A DNA stretch of 43,760 bases from Candidatus Stackebrandtia faecavium (GCA_019112895.1 DXIM01000169.1:1-43760); one strand, 5' to 3'; positions 20,257-28,968 are shown, counted from the first letter of the stretch. Notes: generated from the sequence alone by a model not told the origin. Numbers and translations are program-made.

Positions 20257-21060
20257 GTGGATGAAGATCAATGCCCCGTGACGAGTACAAATTTCGGCGA
20301 ACAGGGCGGCACGTTGACATACGGGTCGTACCTGCGTGTGCCGCAGTTGTTGGACCAGCAGCGTCCCGAATCGGACCCACCTGCGCATGATGAATTGTTG
20401 TTCATCACGATTCACCAGGCCTACGAACTGTGGTTCAAGCTGCTGCTGCATGAACTCGATGATGCGTGTGCGCGGATGCTCGACGGCGAAAGTTACCTGC
20501 CCAGGGTGCGGCTCAATCGTTGCCAGTCCATTATGAAGGTTCTGGTGGAGCAGGTTGATGTCATCGACACGATGACGCCGCAGGACTTCTTGGAGTTCCG
20601 CAATCGGCTCTCGCCGGCCTCCGGCTTCCAGTCGGTGCAGTTCCGCGAACTCGAGTTCCTGTCCGGCATGAAGGACGCCAGCTATCTCCAACGCCTGCAT
20701 GGCCTCGAGGAGGAGCAGGCGAGGTTGAGGCGGCGCCTGGAGGCCCCAAGCCTGTGGGACGGATATATGGCGGTCATGCGTGCCGCGGGATTCTCGACTG
20801 ACACCTATGACTCGCGGATCGCGGCGTTGCGTGAGATCGCCAACGACCGCAGCACGTACGGCACGCAATGGGACTTGGCCGAAGCGCTCATCGACCACGA
20901 CCAGTCGATGTCGTTGTGGCGGGCGAGGCACGTGCTGATGGCGGAACGCCAGATCGGTACGAAGAAGGGCACCGGCGGAAGCGCTGGCGGCGCCTACCTA
21001 CGTTCTAGGGTGGACAAACGTTGTTATCCGGAGTTGTGGGAGTTGCGCAGCATGCTGTAG
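20257..21060 (+). CDS. kynA: Tryptophan 2,3-dioxygenase
   Basis: A 267-residue heme enzyme that opens the indole ring of L-tryptophan to N-formylkynurenine, the first step of the kynurenine route. Family motifs are complete: LTYGSYLRVPQLLDQQ near the N-terminus, DELLFITIHQAYELWFK, SGFQSVQFRELEFLSG, and the C-terminal MSLWRARHVLMAERQIG, whose histidine is the proximal heme ligand, followed by GTGGSAGGAYL. GTG 20257 is used; a second GTG seven codons later is possible. No kynureninase or formamidase gene is in the window, so the rest of the pathway must be elsewhere. Confidence 0.93.
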   Translation: MDEDQCPVTSTNFGEQGGTLTYGSYLRVPQLLDQQRPESDPPAHDELLFITIHQAYELWFKLLLHELDDACARMLDGESYLPRVRLNRCQSIMKVLVEQVDVIDTMTPQDFLEFRNRLSPASGFQSVQFRELEFLSGMKDASYLQRLHGLEEEQARLRRRLEAPSLWDGYMAVMRAAGFSTDTYDSRIAALREIANDRSTYGTQWDLAEALIDHDQSMSLWRARHVLMAERQIGTKKGTGGSAGGAYLRSRVDKRCYPELWELRSML

Positions 21061-21180
21061 AGGCGTCGTGGTCCCTCGGTCGCTTGAGTACCGAGTTCGT
21101 GCCATTCGCCGCCCGGCCCCTCCTACGCGCGCGAATGCCCCAAATACAGTTGTGACAGACGATTTGGGGAGCCCTGCAAC

Positions 21181-22551
21181 ATGAACCACCTCATTGCTGA
21201 CCGGTATTTGCTCGAGGCCGAGCTGGCGCGCGGAGCGGCCGGCATTGTGCACCGTGCTGTTGATCAAGAATCGGGCGATCGGGTCGCGGTCAAAGTGATG
21301 CACGCAGATTCGGTCGAACGACCCGACATGACGGCGGCGTTTTTGGACGAAGCCGAGGTGTTGTCTCACCTCGATCATCCCGGTATCGTCCGCCCGCGCA
21401 ATCTCATCGCCGACGGTGAAACGTTCGCGTTGGTGATGGATCTTGTCGAGGGACGGGACATGCGGCGCGTCCTTGCCGAGGATGGGCCGTATTCGCCGTC
21501 CCGCGCCGCCGTACTCGTCGCGCAGGTGTGTGAAGCGTTGGCGGCCGTTCACGCAGCCGGAGTGGTGCACGGGGACGTCAAACCCGGCAACGTGTTGTTG
21601 GATGAGCCGAACGGCGGCCCAAAGCTGGTCGATTTCGGTGTCGCACGTCGTGTGACGGTCTCGCAGGAGCAGACCCGAGGCACCCCCGATTACACCCCGC
21701 CGGAAGTGGTCCGTGGCTACGCCTCGAGCGCGAAGTCCGACATGTACGGCGTCGGGCTCGTGCTGTACGAGGCGATGTGTGCGGTCAACCCGTATCGCGG
21801 TGGCGGGGTCGAGGAGGTTTTGGACCGGCAATGCCAGATGATCCCGCAGCGTCCGCAACAGGTGCCGCCGGAACTGTGGGCGGTCGTCGATGCGTGCCTG
21901 AGCGCCGACCCGAACCAGCGTCCGGATGCGGCCGCGGCGGCGGCTCAGCTGCGCACGCTGGCCGACGGCGTCTCCGCAGAACCGGGCGCGGCTTTGCTTG
22001 GTACACCGCCGATGCAGCCCCGCCAGGCTTTGGCGATGACGCCGAGCGACGGGGGTTATGCGAACCCGGCCGGCGCGGCGTCGACCGCATCGCCGGTTAC
22101 GGGACCACCCACCACGGTGGCCCCGGCCGTGTTGGTGCCGGGGATGAATAACGATGAGGACACCCACGAGTCCGGCGAGCGAACATCCAAGACGGGACTG
22201 TGGATCGGGGCGGCCGCGGGCTTTGTGGCGCTTGTGGCTGTCTGTGTCTTGTGGTTCGCTACTACGTCCACGCAGTCGCCCCCGCAGGTGCAGGGAGACG
22301 AAAAGTCCAGCCAGGAAAGTGAAGCTCCCGCCGACGATTCCCAGACGCTGCCCGAAGAGTCGGACTCGCCGTCACCTTCGCAAACGCCCTCAACGGACGG
22401 TGAAGACTCAAAATCTTCCCGTGACTCCAACGAAGACGGTGGGGCGCGTGATAACCCAGGGGACGGGAGTGACTCCTCTGAGTCCGAATCAGACCTACCA
22501 GGTGACGGGCCGATCGGTTCTCCATTGCCTGGTAGAGCTGGCAGTAATTGA
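21181..22551 (+). CDS. Transmembrane serine/threonine protein kinase
   Basis: A 456-residue receptor-like Hanks-type kinase. The kinase domain covers about residues 7-270: glycine loop [14 protein letters not shown]38 in VAVKVMH, catalytic loop [11 protein letters not shown] (D132), DFG at 151-153, and the activation segment [10 protein letters not shown]. The usual HRD arginine is glycine, so it is a non-RD kinase. A Pro/Ala-rich linker leads to one membrane helix at about 341-363 ([20 protein letters not shown]) and a roughly 90-residue extracellular tail rich in Ser, Asp, Glu and Pro, without PASTA repeats. It stands alone, with GGGGAG upstream of the ATG. Confidence 0.92.
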   Translation: MNHLIADRYLLEAELARGAAGIVHRAVDQESGDRVAVKVMHADSVERPDMTAAFLDEAEVLSHLDHPGIVRPRNLIADGETFALVMDLVEGRDMRRVLAEDGPYSPSRAAVLVAQVCEALAAVHAAGVVHGDVKPGNVLLDEPNGGPKLVDFGVARRVTVSQEQTRGTPDYTPPEVVRGYASSAKSDMYGVGLVLYEAMCAVNPYRGGGVEEVLDRQCQMIPQRPQQVPPELWAVVDACLSADPNQRPDAAAAAAQLRTLADGVSAEPGAALLGTPPMQPRQALAMTPSDGGYANPAGAASTASPVTGPPTTVAPAVLVPGMNNDEDTHESGERTSKTGLWIGAAAGFVALVAVCVLWFATTSTQSPPQVQGDEKSSQESEAPADDSQTLPEESDSPSPSQTPSTDGEDSKSSRDSNEDGGARDNPGDGSDSSESESDLPGDGPIGSPLPGRAGSN

Positions 22552-22700
22552 CCGATTTGGCCATTGGCGGGGCCGTTTGTCGCTGTTGATTGCTTGCCGC
22601 ACCACGACAGTTCTCGCCGGACAGTTGGCAGTGGATTAAAAAAGAACACAATAGAGACCCTGAGCTTGCGTCCAAAATAAAGACATGGCATTCTTGACAC

Positions 22701-23210
22701 ATGGCAGGAAAAGAGCTAAATGCAACTGCAGCCGCCCTTTTGGGCCTGCTGCATGACGGATCAATGACCGGTGGACAGTTGATGTCCGAAGCAACCAGGC
22801 GGCTCGGCCCGTTCTGGACGATGACTCGCAGCCAGGTTTACCGCGAACTTCCCGCGCTGGCCGAAGTCGGTTACGTCCGGGTTGGCAAGCCGGGGCCGCG
22901 CGCCAGCGTCCCGTACACGATCAGTGCTGCGGGCAAGCGCGCCTTCACTAAGTGGATTAACGATGAAAGCGGCATCGGCCAGCTGCGCGACCCGGTCGCT
23001 TTGCGCACCGCGTTCGCCGACCACATGTCGCCTTCGGCTTTGTCCGAGATGTATAAGTCGGCCCTCGAATACCACACCGAAGCGCTCAGCGATGTGCGTG
23101 CGCGCGCCAAGGAATTGGCGGCGGACGACGCGGGTGCTTCGACCGCGATGGAGTTCGCCACCGGCTACCACAAGGCGGCGATCACCTGGCTGAAGAACCG
23201 CCAGAAGTAA
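22701..23210 (+). CDS. PadR family transcriptional regulator
   Basis: A 169-residue winged-helix regulator. The N-terminal 80 residues give the PadR fold (ALLGLLHDGSMTGGQLMSEA, RSQVYRELPALAEVGYVRV, YTISAAGKRAF). The C-terminal part (about 90-165) is the helical dimerisation region of Vir-type PadR proteins (SEMYKSALEYHTEALSD). No ligand can be proposed. A stretch of A-rich DNA at 22637-22680 just upstream, unusual for this genome, may contain its promoter. It is followed by two hairpins, so it is likely monocistronic. Confidence 0.88.
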   Translation: MAGKELNATAAALLGLLHDGSMTGGQLMSEATRRLGPFWTMTRSQVYRELPALAEVGYVRVGKPGPRASVPYTISAAGKRAFTKWINDESGIGQLRDPVALRTAFADHMSPSALSEMYKSALEYHTEALSDVRARAKELAADDAGASTAMEFATGYHKAAITWLKNRQK

Positions 23211-23217
23211 AGCAGGG

Positions 23218-23301
23218 CAAGGCTTGTGGTCGAACCACGACAGCCTTGATTCAAACGCGTTGAGCGTGTGTGGCATCGGCCGCGCACGCTCAACGCGTTT
23301 T
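23218..23301 (+). terminator. Tandem hairpins after padR
   Basis: The first is a stem CAAGGCT (23218-23224) with AGCCTTG (23242-23248), extended inside by GTGGT/ACCAC. The second is a perfect 16-bp stem AAACGCGTTGAGCGTG (23253-23268) pairing with 23285-23300, followed by TTTAAA. The second looks like a genuine terminator. Confidence 0.8.
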
Positions 23302-23461
23302 AAACGGGCGTGTGCGGCCAATCGGGGGCGTTGATGGGTCTGGCCCTCTTTCCCTGTTCGGCCCGGGGCCGTTGCGCGCGGAGGCGGCATCCTGACGGCG
23401 TACGCCAGCCGGACAGTTCCGCGGCCGCCCGGAGCCTTCGATATCCGATCTGTGGCGAGCG

Positions 23462-23467
23462 TAGGCT
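23462..23467 (+). promoter_or_regulatory. Candidate -10 box for leaderless prfB transcript
   Basis: TAGGCT sits eight bases before the GTG start of prfB, with no ribosome binding site between, matching a leaderless arrangement common in actinobacteria. Confidence 0.5.
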
Positions 23468-23475
23468 GAATAGTT

Positions 23476-24606
23476 GTGACCAGTAAAGATTTTCCCACCG
23501 AGCTACGTGACCTGACTCAGACGCTTGATTCGGTCGCCGCCGTCTTGGATCTCGACGCTTTGCGTCGCGAAAAGACCGAGCTTGAGGCGGCGGCAGCGGC
23601 CCCCGATCTATGGGACGACGTGAACGAAGCGCAGAAGGTGACGTCACGACTGTCATATGTGCAATCCGAACTGAACCGTGTGGAGAGCCTCCAAAGTCGC
23701 TTGGACGACGTCGAGGTGTTGTGGGAGTTGGCGAACACCGAGTCGGACGCTTCGGCCGACGACGAGGTGAACGACGAGTTGGCTTCGCTGCGCAAAGCGA
23801 TCGACGAACTCGAGGTGCGTACGTTGCTGTCCGGCGAATACGACGCCCGGGAGGCGCTCGTGTCGATCCGTTCCGGCGCGGGCGGGGCGGACTCGTCCGA
23901 TTTCGCCGAGCAGTTGATGCGCATGTACCAACAGTGGGCGGAACGCCATAAGTACCCGACCGAGGTGTACGACGTGTCGTACGCGGAGGAGGCCGGTATC
24001 CGTTCGGCGACGTTCGCAGTAAAGGCGCCTTACGCCTACGGCACGTTGTCGGTCGAGCAGGGCACTCACCGCGTCGTGCGCATCAGTAAATACGACAACC
24101 AGGGTCGCCGTCAGACCGCGTTCGCCGCAGTTGAGGTCGTTCCGGTCGTGGAACAGACCGACGACATCGAGATCCCGGACGACGACATTCGCGTGGACGT
24201 GTACCGCTCGTCCGGTCCCGGGGGCCAGGGCGTCAACACGACCGACTCCGCCGTGCGGATCACGCACCCGGAGTCGGGGATCGTGGTGTCGTGCCAGAAC
24301 GAACGCAGCCAGCTGCAGAACCGCGCCACGGCGATGGCGCTGTTGAAAGCCAAGCTGCTTGCGCGTAAGCGTGACGAGGAACGCGCGAAGATCGATGAGC
24401 TTCGCGGTTCGGTCGCGGCGTCGTGGGGCGAGCAGATGCGCACCTACGTACAGCACCCGTACCAGATGGTGAAGGACCTGCGCACCGGCTGGGAGACCGC
24501 GAACGTGTCCGCGGTCTACAACGGCGAGATCGACGGCCTCATCGAGGCGGGTATTCGTTGGCGGAAACAGCAGGAGAACGATCGCATGGCGGACAGCAAC
24601 GTCTAG
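23476..24606 (+). CDS. prfB: Peptide chain release factor 2 with variant SPF motif (SKY)
   Basis: A 376-residue class I release factor, ending translation at UGA and UAA. Family features are clear: N-terminal helical domain, [31 protein letters not shown], and the catalytic GGQ at residues 249-251 ([15 protein letters not shown]), then [10 protein letters not shown] and IEAGIRWRK. The frame is unbroken, so there is no programmed frameshift. The oddity is in the stop-codon-reading loop: RF2 proteins carry SPF in [15 protein letters not shown], whereas here residues 204-206 are SKY (AGT AAA TAC at 24085-24093). It is RF2 and not RF1, because the RF2-type flanking sequence is otherwise intact and no PxT is present. 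GTG start, probably leaderless. Confidence 0.96.
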   Translation: MTSKDFPTELRDLTQTLDSVAAVLDLDALRREKTELEAAAAAPDLWDDVNEAQKVTSRLSYVQSELNRVESLQSRLDDVEVLWELANTESDASADDEVNDELASLRKAIDELEVRTLLSGEYDAREALVSIRSGAGGADSSDFAEQLMRMYQQWAERHKYPTEVYDVSYAEEAGIRSATFAVKAPYAYGTLSVEQGTHRVVRISKYDNQGRRQTAFAAVEVVPVVEQTDDIEIPDDDIRVDVYRSSGPGGQGVNTTDSAVRITHPESGIVVSCQNERSQLQNRATAMALLKAKLLARKRDEERAKIDELRGSVAASWGEQMRTYVQHPYQMVKDLRTGWETANVSAVYNGEIDGLIEAGIRWRKQQENDRMADSNV

Positions 24607-24733
24607 GGAAACCCGTTTTCCTCGTTGTTTCAGCCAGGGCCGCGGTCGGTCGAACGGGTAATTGTCTCGGCACGAACGGTTTCGTTAGGCGTAAATACAT
24701 AGGGGGTGTGTACGAGCGCCTAAGTACCGCGCG

Positions 24734-24739
24734 TAGACT
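24734..24739 (+). promoter_or_regulatory. Candidate -10 box for leaderless ftsE transcript
   Basis: TAGACT ends eight bases before the GTG start of ftsE, with no Shine-Dalgarno sequence. An alternative upstream promoter (TTGTCT near 24664) cannot be excluded. Confidence 0.45.
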
Positions 24740-24747
24740 CTCGCAGC

Positions 24748-25428
24748 GTGATTCGGCTCGAGCACGTGACGAAACATTACGCAAGGTCTAACCGCCCTTC
24801 GGTCGAGGATATCGACGTGTCCATCGACAAGGGTGAGTTCGTCTTCTTCATCGGTCCCACTGGGGCCGGTAAGTCGACGATCCTCAAAGTCCTGCAGCGT
24901 GAGGTGATACCCGACAAGGGCAAAGTCTGGGTGAACAACAAGGAAGTCACCGGCATGCGCCGGTGGAAAGTACCAAGCTTCCGTCGTTCGCTCGGCTGTG
25001 TCTTTCAAGACTTCCGGCTGCTTCCGCAGCGGACCGCCGCCGAGAACGTGGCGTTCGCCCTCGAAGTGATTGGTAAGTCCAAGACCGTGGCGCGACGCGT
25101 CGTGCCCGAAGTCATGGACCTCGTGGGTCTGGGCGGTAAGGAACACCGCTATCCACACGAATTGTCCGGCGGTGAGCAGCAGCGCGTCGCTATCGCGCGC
25201 GCGTTCGTCAACCGTCCACTGGTGCTGTTGGCCGACGAGCCGACCGGTAACCTCGACCCGGATACGTCGATCGAGATCATGCGTCTACTTGATCGGATTA
25301 ACCGCACCGGCACCACAATCGTCATGGTTACTCACGATTCCAATATCGTTAACCAGATGCGGCGTCGCGTCATCGAAATCGAGGGCGGTCGCATGGTCCG
25401 CGACCAGTCCCGTGGCGTTTACGGTTAA
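24748..25428 (+). CDS. ftsE: Cell division ATP-binding protein FtsE
   Basis: A 226-residue ABC ATPase that with FtsX drives transmembrane activation of peptidoglycan hydrolases at the division site. Walker A is GPTGAGKST, the Q loop [10 protein letters not shown], the signature [14 protein letters not shown], Walker [13 protein letters not shown], and the H loop MVTHD. Length is the usual one. GTG start. ftsX follows 24 bases downstream, so the two form one unit, and prfB lies just upstream as in most actinobacteria. Confidence 0.97.
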   Translation: MIRLEHVTKHYARSNRPSVEDIDVSIDKGEFVFFIGPTGAGKSTILKVLQREVIPDKGKVWVNNKEVTGMRRWKVPSFRRSLGCVFQDFRLLPQRTAAENVAFALEVIGKSKTVARRVVPEVMDLVGLGGKEHRYPHELSGGEQQRVAIARAFVNRPLVLLADEPTGNLDPDTSIEIMRLLDRINRTGTTIVMVTHDSNIVNQMRRRVIEIEGGRMVRDQSRGVYG

Positions 25429-25452
25429 CGGCGGAGAGGTTTGAACTGATCA

Positions 25453-26343
25453 ATGCGCGCTAAGTACGTACTTTCCGAGGTCGCCGTCGGGCTGTGGCGC
25501 AACATCAGCATGACGATCGCCATGATCATCACGATGGCGGTGTCCCTGACGATGCTGGGTGCGGGCCTGCTCCTGTACATGCAGGTCGACGCCATGGAGG
25601 AGCAATACCAGGGCAACGTTGAGATGGTGCTCTATCTCAAGAAGGACGTCGAGGAAGACTCCGACGAGAAGGCTCAGCTCGAAGAGGAACTCAAGAGCGA
25701 CCCGACGGTGGACGCCAGCTCCATTAAGTTCACCGATAAGGATGGCGCGTGGCGTGAGTTCCAGCAGATCTTCGCTGACGCTCCGGACCTGGTGGAGACG
25801 GTCGATAAGGACCGTTTGCCGGCTTCGTTCGGCCTCAAGCTCAAGGACATGGAGAAGGACGCCGACCAGTTTGAGGCGAAATACGAGGAGTTCGACCAGG
25901 TCGACCGGGTCTTGAACCAGCGTGATTCGCTCGAGCCGGTGTTCAATCTCTTGGGCGGCATCCAGAAGCTGGCTTTGCTGATCGCCTTGGTGCAGGGTAT
26001 CGCGGCGCTGTTGCTGGTCGCGAACACGATTCAGGTGGCCGCGTATTCGAAGCGACGAGAAGTGTCCATTATGAAGCTGGTGGGCGCGTCGAACTGGTTC
26101 GTGCAGGCGCCGTTCGTGCTGGAAGCCGTGCTGGCCGGCATTATCGGCTCGCTGGTAGCGTTCCTTGCGCTCGTAGCGGGCAAGATCTTCCTCGTCGACG
26201 GCACGTTTAAGAGTTTGTTCGACATGATGACGAACATGCCGTGGTCGAGAGTCATCATCATGCTGCCGATTCTGATCGGTATCTCGAGTGTCATCAGCGC
26301 GATCACGGGCTGGGTCACATTGAGATTCCAGGTCAAGGTCTAG
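25453..26343 (+). CDS. ftsX: Cell division permease-like protein FtsX
   Basis: A 296-residue membrane protein. The first helix is at about residues 20-43 (MTIAMIITMAVSLTMLGAGLLL). An extracytoplasmic domain (about 45-160) is strongly acidic (KKDVEEDSDEKAQLEEEL). Then three helices follow near 170-195, 222-245 and 265-290, with the cytoplasmic coupling segment YSKRREVSIMKLVGASNWF. The topology and coupling loop are typical FtsX. The extracellular loop is expected to bind a coiled-coil hydrolase, and a coiled-coil M23 protein is encoded next. Stop is followed at once by a terminator. Confidence 0.96.
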   Translation: MRAKYVLSEVAVGLWRNISMTIAMIITMAVSLTMLGAGLLLYMQVDAMEEQYQGNVEMVLYLKKDVEEDSDEKAQLEEELKSDPTVDASSIKFTDKDGAWREFQQIFADAPDLVETVDKDRLPASFGLKLKDMEKDADQFEAKYEEFDQVDRVLNQRDSLEPVFNLLGGIQKLALLIALVQGIAALLLVANTIQVAAYSKRREVSIMKLVGASNWFVQAPFVLEAVLAGIIGSLVAFLALVAGKIFLVDGTFKSLFDMMTNMPWSRVIIMLPILIGISSVISAITGWVTLRFQVKV

Positions 26344-26356
26344 CATCTAGGTTTTC

Positions 26357-26394
26357 CGGGCCCACTGTTCACTACTGGACGGTGGGCCCGTTTT
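26357..26394 (+). terminator. Intrinsic terminator after ftsX
   Basis: CGGGCCCAC at 26357-26365 pairs with GTGGGCCCG at 26382-26390, followed by TTTT. It closes the ftsEX transcript 14 bases after the stop and separates it from the M23 leader. Confidence 0.9.
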
Positions 26395-26419
26395 CATGGC
26401 TTTCTAATCGTCTCGGCGT

Positions 26420-26648
26420 GTCGCGACGCTACTTTGTGCTCTAATCCCTGCGGGGTTGTTACATTGTGTAATCGGCAGAAAACTCCTGGCCGCCTGGCAG
26501 GTGGACAGGTAAAACGCCCGGACATGCCATATAAGACACCGTTTCTTCGTGTGGTGTTGCCTGGGAACCAACCCGAGTGACCTTCTGTCGACGGCAAGCC
26601 TGGCGGGCATGCCCGCCGACAGGGCGAGAACGGGAAGGGTGTCGTGTT
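26420..26648 (+). promoter_or_regulatory. Structured leader upstream of the M23 hydrolase; possible riboswitch
   Basis: About 230 bases without a gene, between the ftsX terminator and the M23 start. Elements seen are a TTACA/TGTAA dyad near 26460, a hairpin ACACC (26536-26540) with GGTGT (26553-26557), the segment GGGAACCAACCCGAGTGACC (26563-26582), and a helix CTGTCG (26585-26590) with CGACAG (26617-26622) that encloses the palindrome GGCGGGCATGCCCGCC (26602-26617). Actinobacterial cell-wall hydrolases often carry ydaO-type c-di-AMP riboswitches, whose core contains GGGGACCCA and GGGGTGAA. The similarity here is suggestive only: the CAGCTAACCTCG end of that motif is not seen. A covariance-model scan would decide. 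Confidence 0.3.
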
Positions 26649-27878
26649 TTGAGACGTAGATTGTGGATAGCTGTTGTGGCTGCGGTCGTGTTCTTGATCT
26701 CGGACACCGCCATCGCAGACGCCAGCCCCGAGCGCAACCGCCTCGACAAAGAATTGGCGCAAGCCGAAGCCACCTTGGAAAACGCCACCGCGGAGGCGAA
26801 GGAGGCCGGCCTCGACCTGGCCGCGGCGGAATCGAAACTTCCGGAAGCAAAACAGACCGCCAACCAGGCGCGCGGTAAAGCCGCGGCAGCCGAGGTGGCG
26901 GCGAAGTCTGCGGCGCGTCAAGCTGACGACGCCGCCGACGACTACGACGATGCGGAGAACGCCTACACCGAGGCGAAGGAATCGGTCGAGCGGGCCCGAG
27001 ACGAGCTCGGCGATGTCGCCACCATGATCTACCAGGGCACCGGGGTGGTCACGTTGAGCGCCGTGTTGACCGCCGACGACGCGATCGAGGCGTCGCAACG
27101 TTACGCCTGGGTCGAGGAGGTCGCGACGATGCGCAGCGACGCGGTCGAATCGGTTGTGCGGGAGCGTCAAAATTCGAAGATTGCGCAAAACGAGGCCCAG
27201 GTTGCCAGCGATGCTGCCGACGCCGCCGCTCAGGAGGCGGCCGACGCGTGGGTGGAGGCGGAGGCGGAGGTCGTCGTCGCGGAGGCCGCGGAGTCGGACG
27301 TGAAGCAGTTGGTGACGACGAAGCAGGAGGCGAAGCAGGCGGCGGATCATCACCGCGAGGAGACGTTGCAGCGCTACGACGATGCGAAGGCCGCCAGCGA
27401 ACAGGTGGCGCAGGATCTGCGCGACACGGCCAATCAGGCGTCGGATTCGCCGGACCCTCCGGCGGAGGCCGGCGATGATTCCGCGACCTTGCGGATGCCG
27501 GTCCAAGGCTGGAAGTCGAGCGATTTCGGCAACCGTTACGACCCGTATTACAAGGTCTGGCAGCTGCATGAGGGCACCGATTTCGCTGCGCCCGGTGGCG
27601 CACCAATTTATGCCGCCGAGTCCGGCACGGTCGCCACGGCGGGGTGGAACGGCGGCTATGGCAACTACACGTGTATCTATCACGGCGGCAGCATGTCGAC
27701 CTGTTACGGCCACCAGTCTTCGATCGGGGTGTCGCAGGGGCAGTCGGTGAGCCGCGGACAGTACATCGGCAAGGTCGGCAGCACCGGGGCTTCGACTGGG
27801 GCGCACCTGCATTTCGAGGTACGCATCAATGGTGGGGCGGTCGATCCATTGGGGTATTTGCCGAGCTGCTTGTGCTGA
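26649..27878 (+). CDS. Secreted coiled-coil M23 (LytM) peptidase, likely FtsEX partner
   Basis: A 409-residue exported peptidoglycan hydrolase. The TTG start, with GGGAAGGG upstream, gives a signal peptide MRRRLWIAVVAAVVFLISDTA ending near ADAS. Residues about 28-265 are Ala/Glu/Lys/Asp-rich heptad-like helices, a long coiled coil. A short Pro linker leads to a C-terminal M23 domain (about 285-405) with metal ligands in HEGTDFAAPGG, GHQSS and HLHFEV, so it is probably active as an endopeptidase. The arrangement coiled coil plus LytM right after ftsEX resembles E. coli EnvC, which, unlike this protein, lacks the zinc ligands. In-frame codons upstream of 26649 lack sense. Confidence 0.88.
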   Translation: MRRRLWIAVVAAVVFLISDTAIADASPERNRLDKELAQAEATLENATAEAKEAGLDLAAAESKLPEAKQTANQARGKAAAAEVAAKSAARQADDAADDYDDAENAYTEAKESVERARDELGDVATMIYQGTGVVTLSAVLTADDAIEASQRYAWVEEVATMRSDAVESVVRERQNSKIAQNEAQVASDAADAAAQEAADAWVEAEAEVVVAEAAESDVKQLVTTKQEAKQAADHHREETLQRYDDAKAASEQVAQDLRDTANQASDSPDPPAEAGDDSATLRMPVQGWKSSDFGNRYDPYYKVWQLHEGTDFAAPGGAPIYAAESGTVATAGWNGGYGNYTCIYHGGSMSTCYGHQSSIGVSQGQSVSRGQYIGKVGSTGASTGAHLHFEVRINGGAVDPLGYLPSCLC

Positions 27879-27913
27879 CGAATATCGCGTCGCGCGCGCC
27901 GGTTGGGTGACGA

Positions 27914-27919
27914 TAGGCT
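27914..27919 (+). promoter_or_regulatory. Candidate -10 box for leaderless smpB transcript
   Basis: TAGGCT ends six bases before the smpB ATG with no ribosome binding site, the same layout as at prfB and ftsE. TTGGGT lies too close upstream to be a normal -35. Confidence 0.45.
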
Positions 27920-27925
27920 TGACCC

Positions 27926-28405
27926 ATGGCAAGGGAGAAGGGGAAGCACGTCGTCGCTACCAACCGGCGCGCGCGTCATGATTACGACATCCTCGATACG
28001 TATGAGGCCGGCATCGTGCTGACCGGTACCGAGGTGAAGTCGCTGCGGGGCGGACGTGTCTCTCTCGCCGACGCTTACGCGGATTTGTTCAACAACGAGG
28101 TCCGCATTCACGGGCTCCACATTTCCGAGTACGGAAACGGCACGTGGACGAACCACCCGCCGCGGCGTATCCGCAAGCTACTGCTGCACCGCGGCGAGAT
28201 CGACAAGCTCAGCGGCAAGCTCACGCAGCAGGGGTTGACGTTGGTGCCGCTGTCGGTCTATTTCAAGGACGGCTGGGCGAAGCTCGAGTTGGGGCTGGCC
28301 AAAGGTAAGCGGCAATACGATAAGCGTCAGACGCTGGCGAAACGCGATGCGCAGCGCGAGATGGAGCGCGCGGTGCAGCGGCGCGCGAAGGGTATGCGCG
28401 ACTGA
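27926..28405 (+). CDS. smpB: SsrA-binding protein SmpB
   Basis: A 159-residue RNA-binding protein that delivers tmRNA to stalled ribosomes. Characteristic segments are [63 protein letters not shown] and a basic tail [20 protein letters not shown] that enters the decoding site. It stands 48 bases after the M23 gene and 116 bases before ssrA, the gene of its RNA partner. Full length. Confidence 0.97.
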   Translation: MAREKGKHVVATNRRARHDYDILDTYEAGIVLTGTEVKSLRGGRVSLADAYADLFNNEVRIHGLHISEYGNGTWTNHPPRRIRKLLLHRGEIDKLSGKLTQQGLTLVPLSVYFKDGWAKLELGLAKGKRQYDKRQTLAKRDAQREMERAVQRRAKGMRD

Positions 28406-28521
28406 TCTTCCCGTAGGGTCGTCGCCGCGGCGATTTTGTCGAGCGAATACCGGAATGACGGGCGTGGGTGGAAGCGTTACACTTTCTGAGCGCACCTGGT
28501 GCGTGGTTGATAATTACATAG

Positions 28522-28891
28522 GGGGCCGATCGGTTTCGACTTCGTACGCTGACGTAAGGGAAGCGGGTCGAGGAAGCCAGCGTCGTCTCGTTAATCGTCG
28601 CTGGAAACCACAAGTGCGAAATCTAAACGCGCTGACTTCGCCCTCGCTGCATAAGCAGGGGTAGAAAGTCTGTCGGTCCGGGCGCGCGTCCGTCCCGGTC
28701 ACCGGCATCATTTGAGGACGCTAGGCATCTAGTTCGGCCACGGGGCTAGGTGCGACATTCACAGTGGCTGGAGCCTGTCACACCAACTTGTTCGCGTGAT
28801 TGGTGAGGCTTGAGGAAAGGCACAGCGAACTGCACCCGGAGAAGCCTTACTGAACCGACGAAGGACCAGGGTTCGATTCCCTGCGGCTCCA
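28522..28891 (+). ncRNA. ssrA: Transfer-messenger RNA (tmRNA)
   Basis: The acceptor stem is GGGGCCG (28522-28528) with CGGCTCC (28884-28890) and discriminator A at 28891. The third pair is G-U, the alanyl-tRNA synthetase identity pair. The T-arm GGTTCGATTCC is at 28870-28880. CCA is not encoded (CTA follows). The 5-prime segment CGGTTTCGACTTCG is typical of tmRNA. The mRNA-like part resumes at GCG 28616 and encodes the tag AKSKRADFALAA ending at TAA (28652-28654), with the universal ALAA degron end. Located directly after smpB. One-piece, not permuted. Confidence 0.96.
28616..28654 (+). other. tmRNA tag reading frame
   Basis: The resume codon GCG at 28616 opens AKSKRADFALAA, closed by TAA. 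The ALAA end is the protease recognition signal of trans-translation tags, and the KSKR core matches the length of actinobacterial tags. Confidence 0.93.
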
Positions 28892-28936
28892 CTAAGGGGT
28901 TTTTATACCCCGGCATTGTTGGTTGAGACAATGTGA

Positions 28937-28968
28937 ACGGTGCACGACTTCGGTTGTGCACCGTTTTT
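28937..28968 (+). terminator. Intrinsic terminator after ssrA
   Basis: ACGGTGCAC (28937-28945) pairs with GTGCACCGT (28956-28964), followed by five T. It lies 46 bases after the tmRNA 3-prime end. Confidence 0.9.

Noticed and set aside
18496-20931. 811-codon open frame antisense to pruA and kynA
   Set aside because: It spans two confirmed genes and the intergenic terminator, and is Arg-rich without motifs.
23476-23600. Programmed frameshift in prfB
   Set aside because: The reading frame is continuous from GTG to the stop, with no early in-frame TGA, as usual in actinobacteria.
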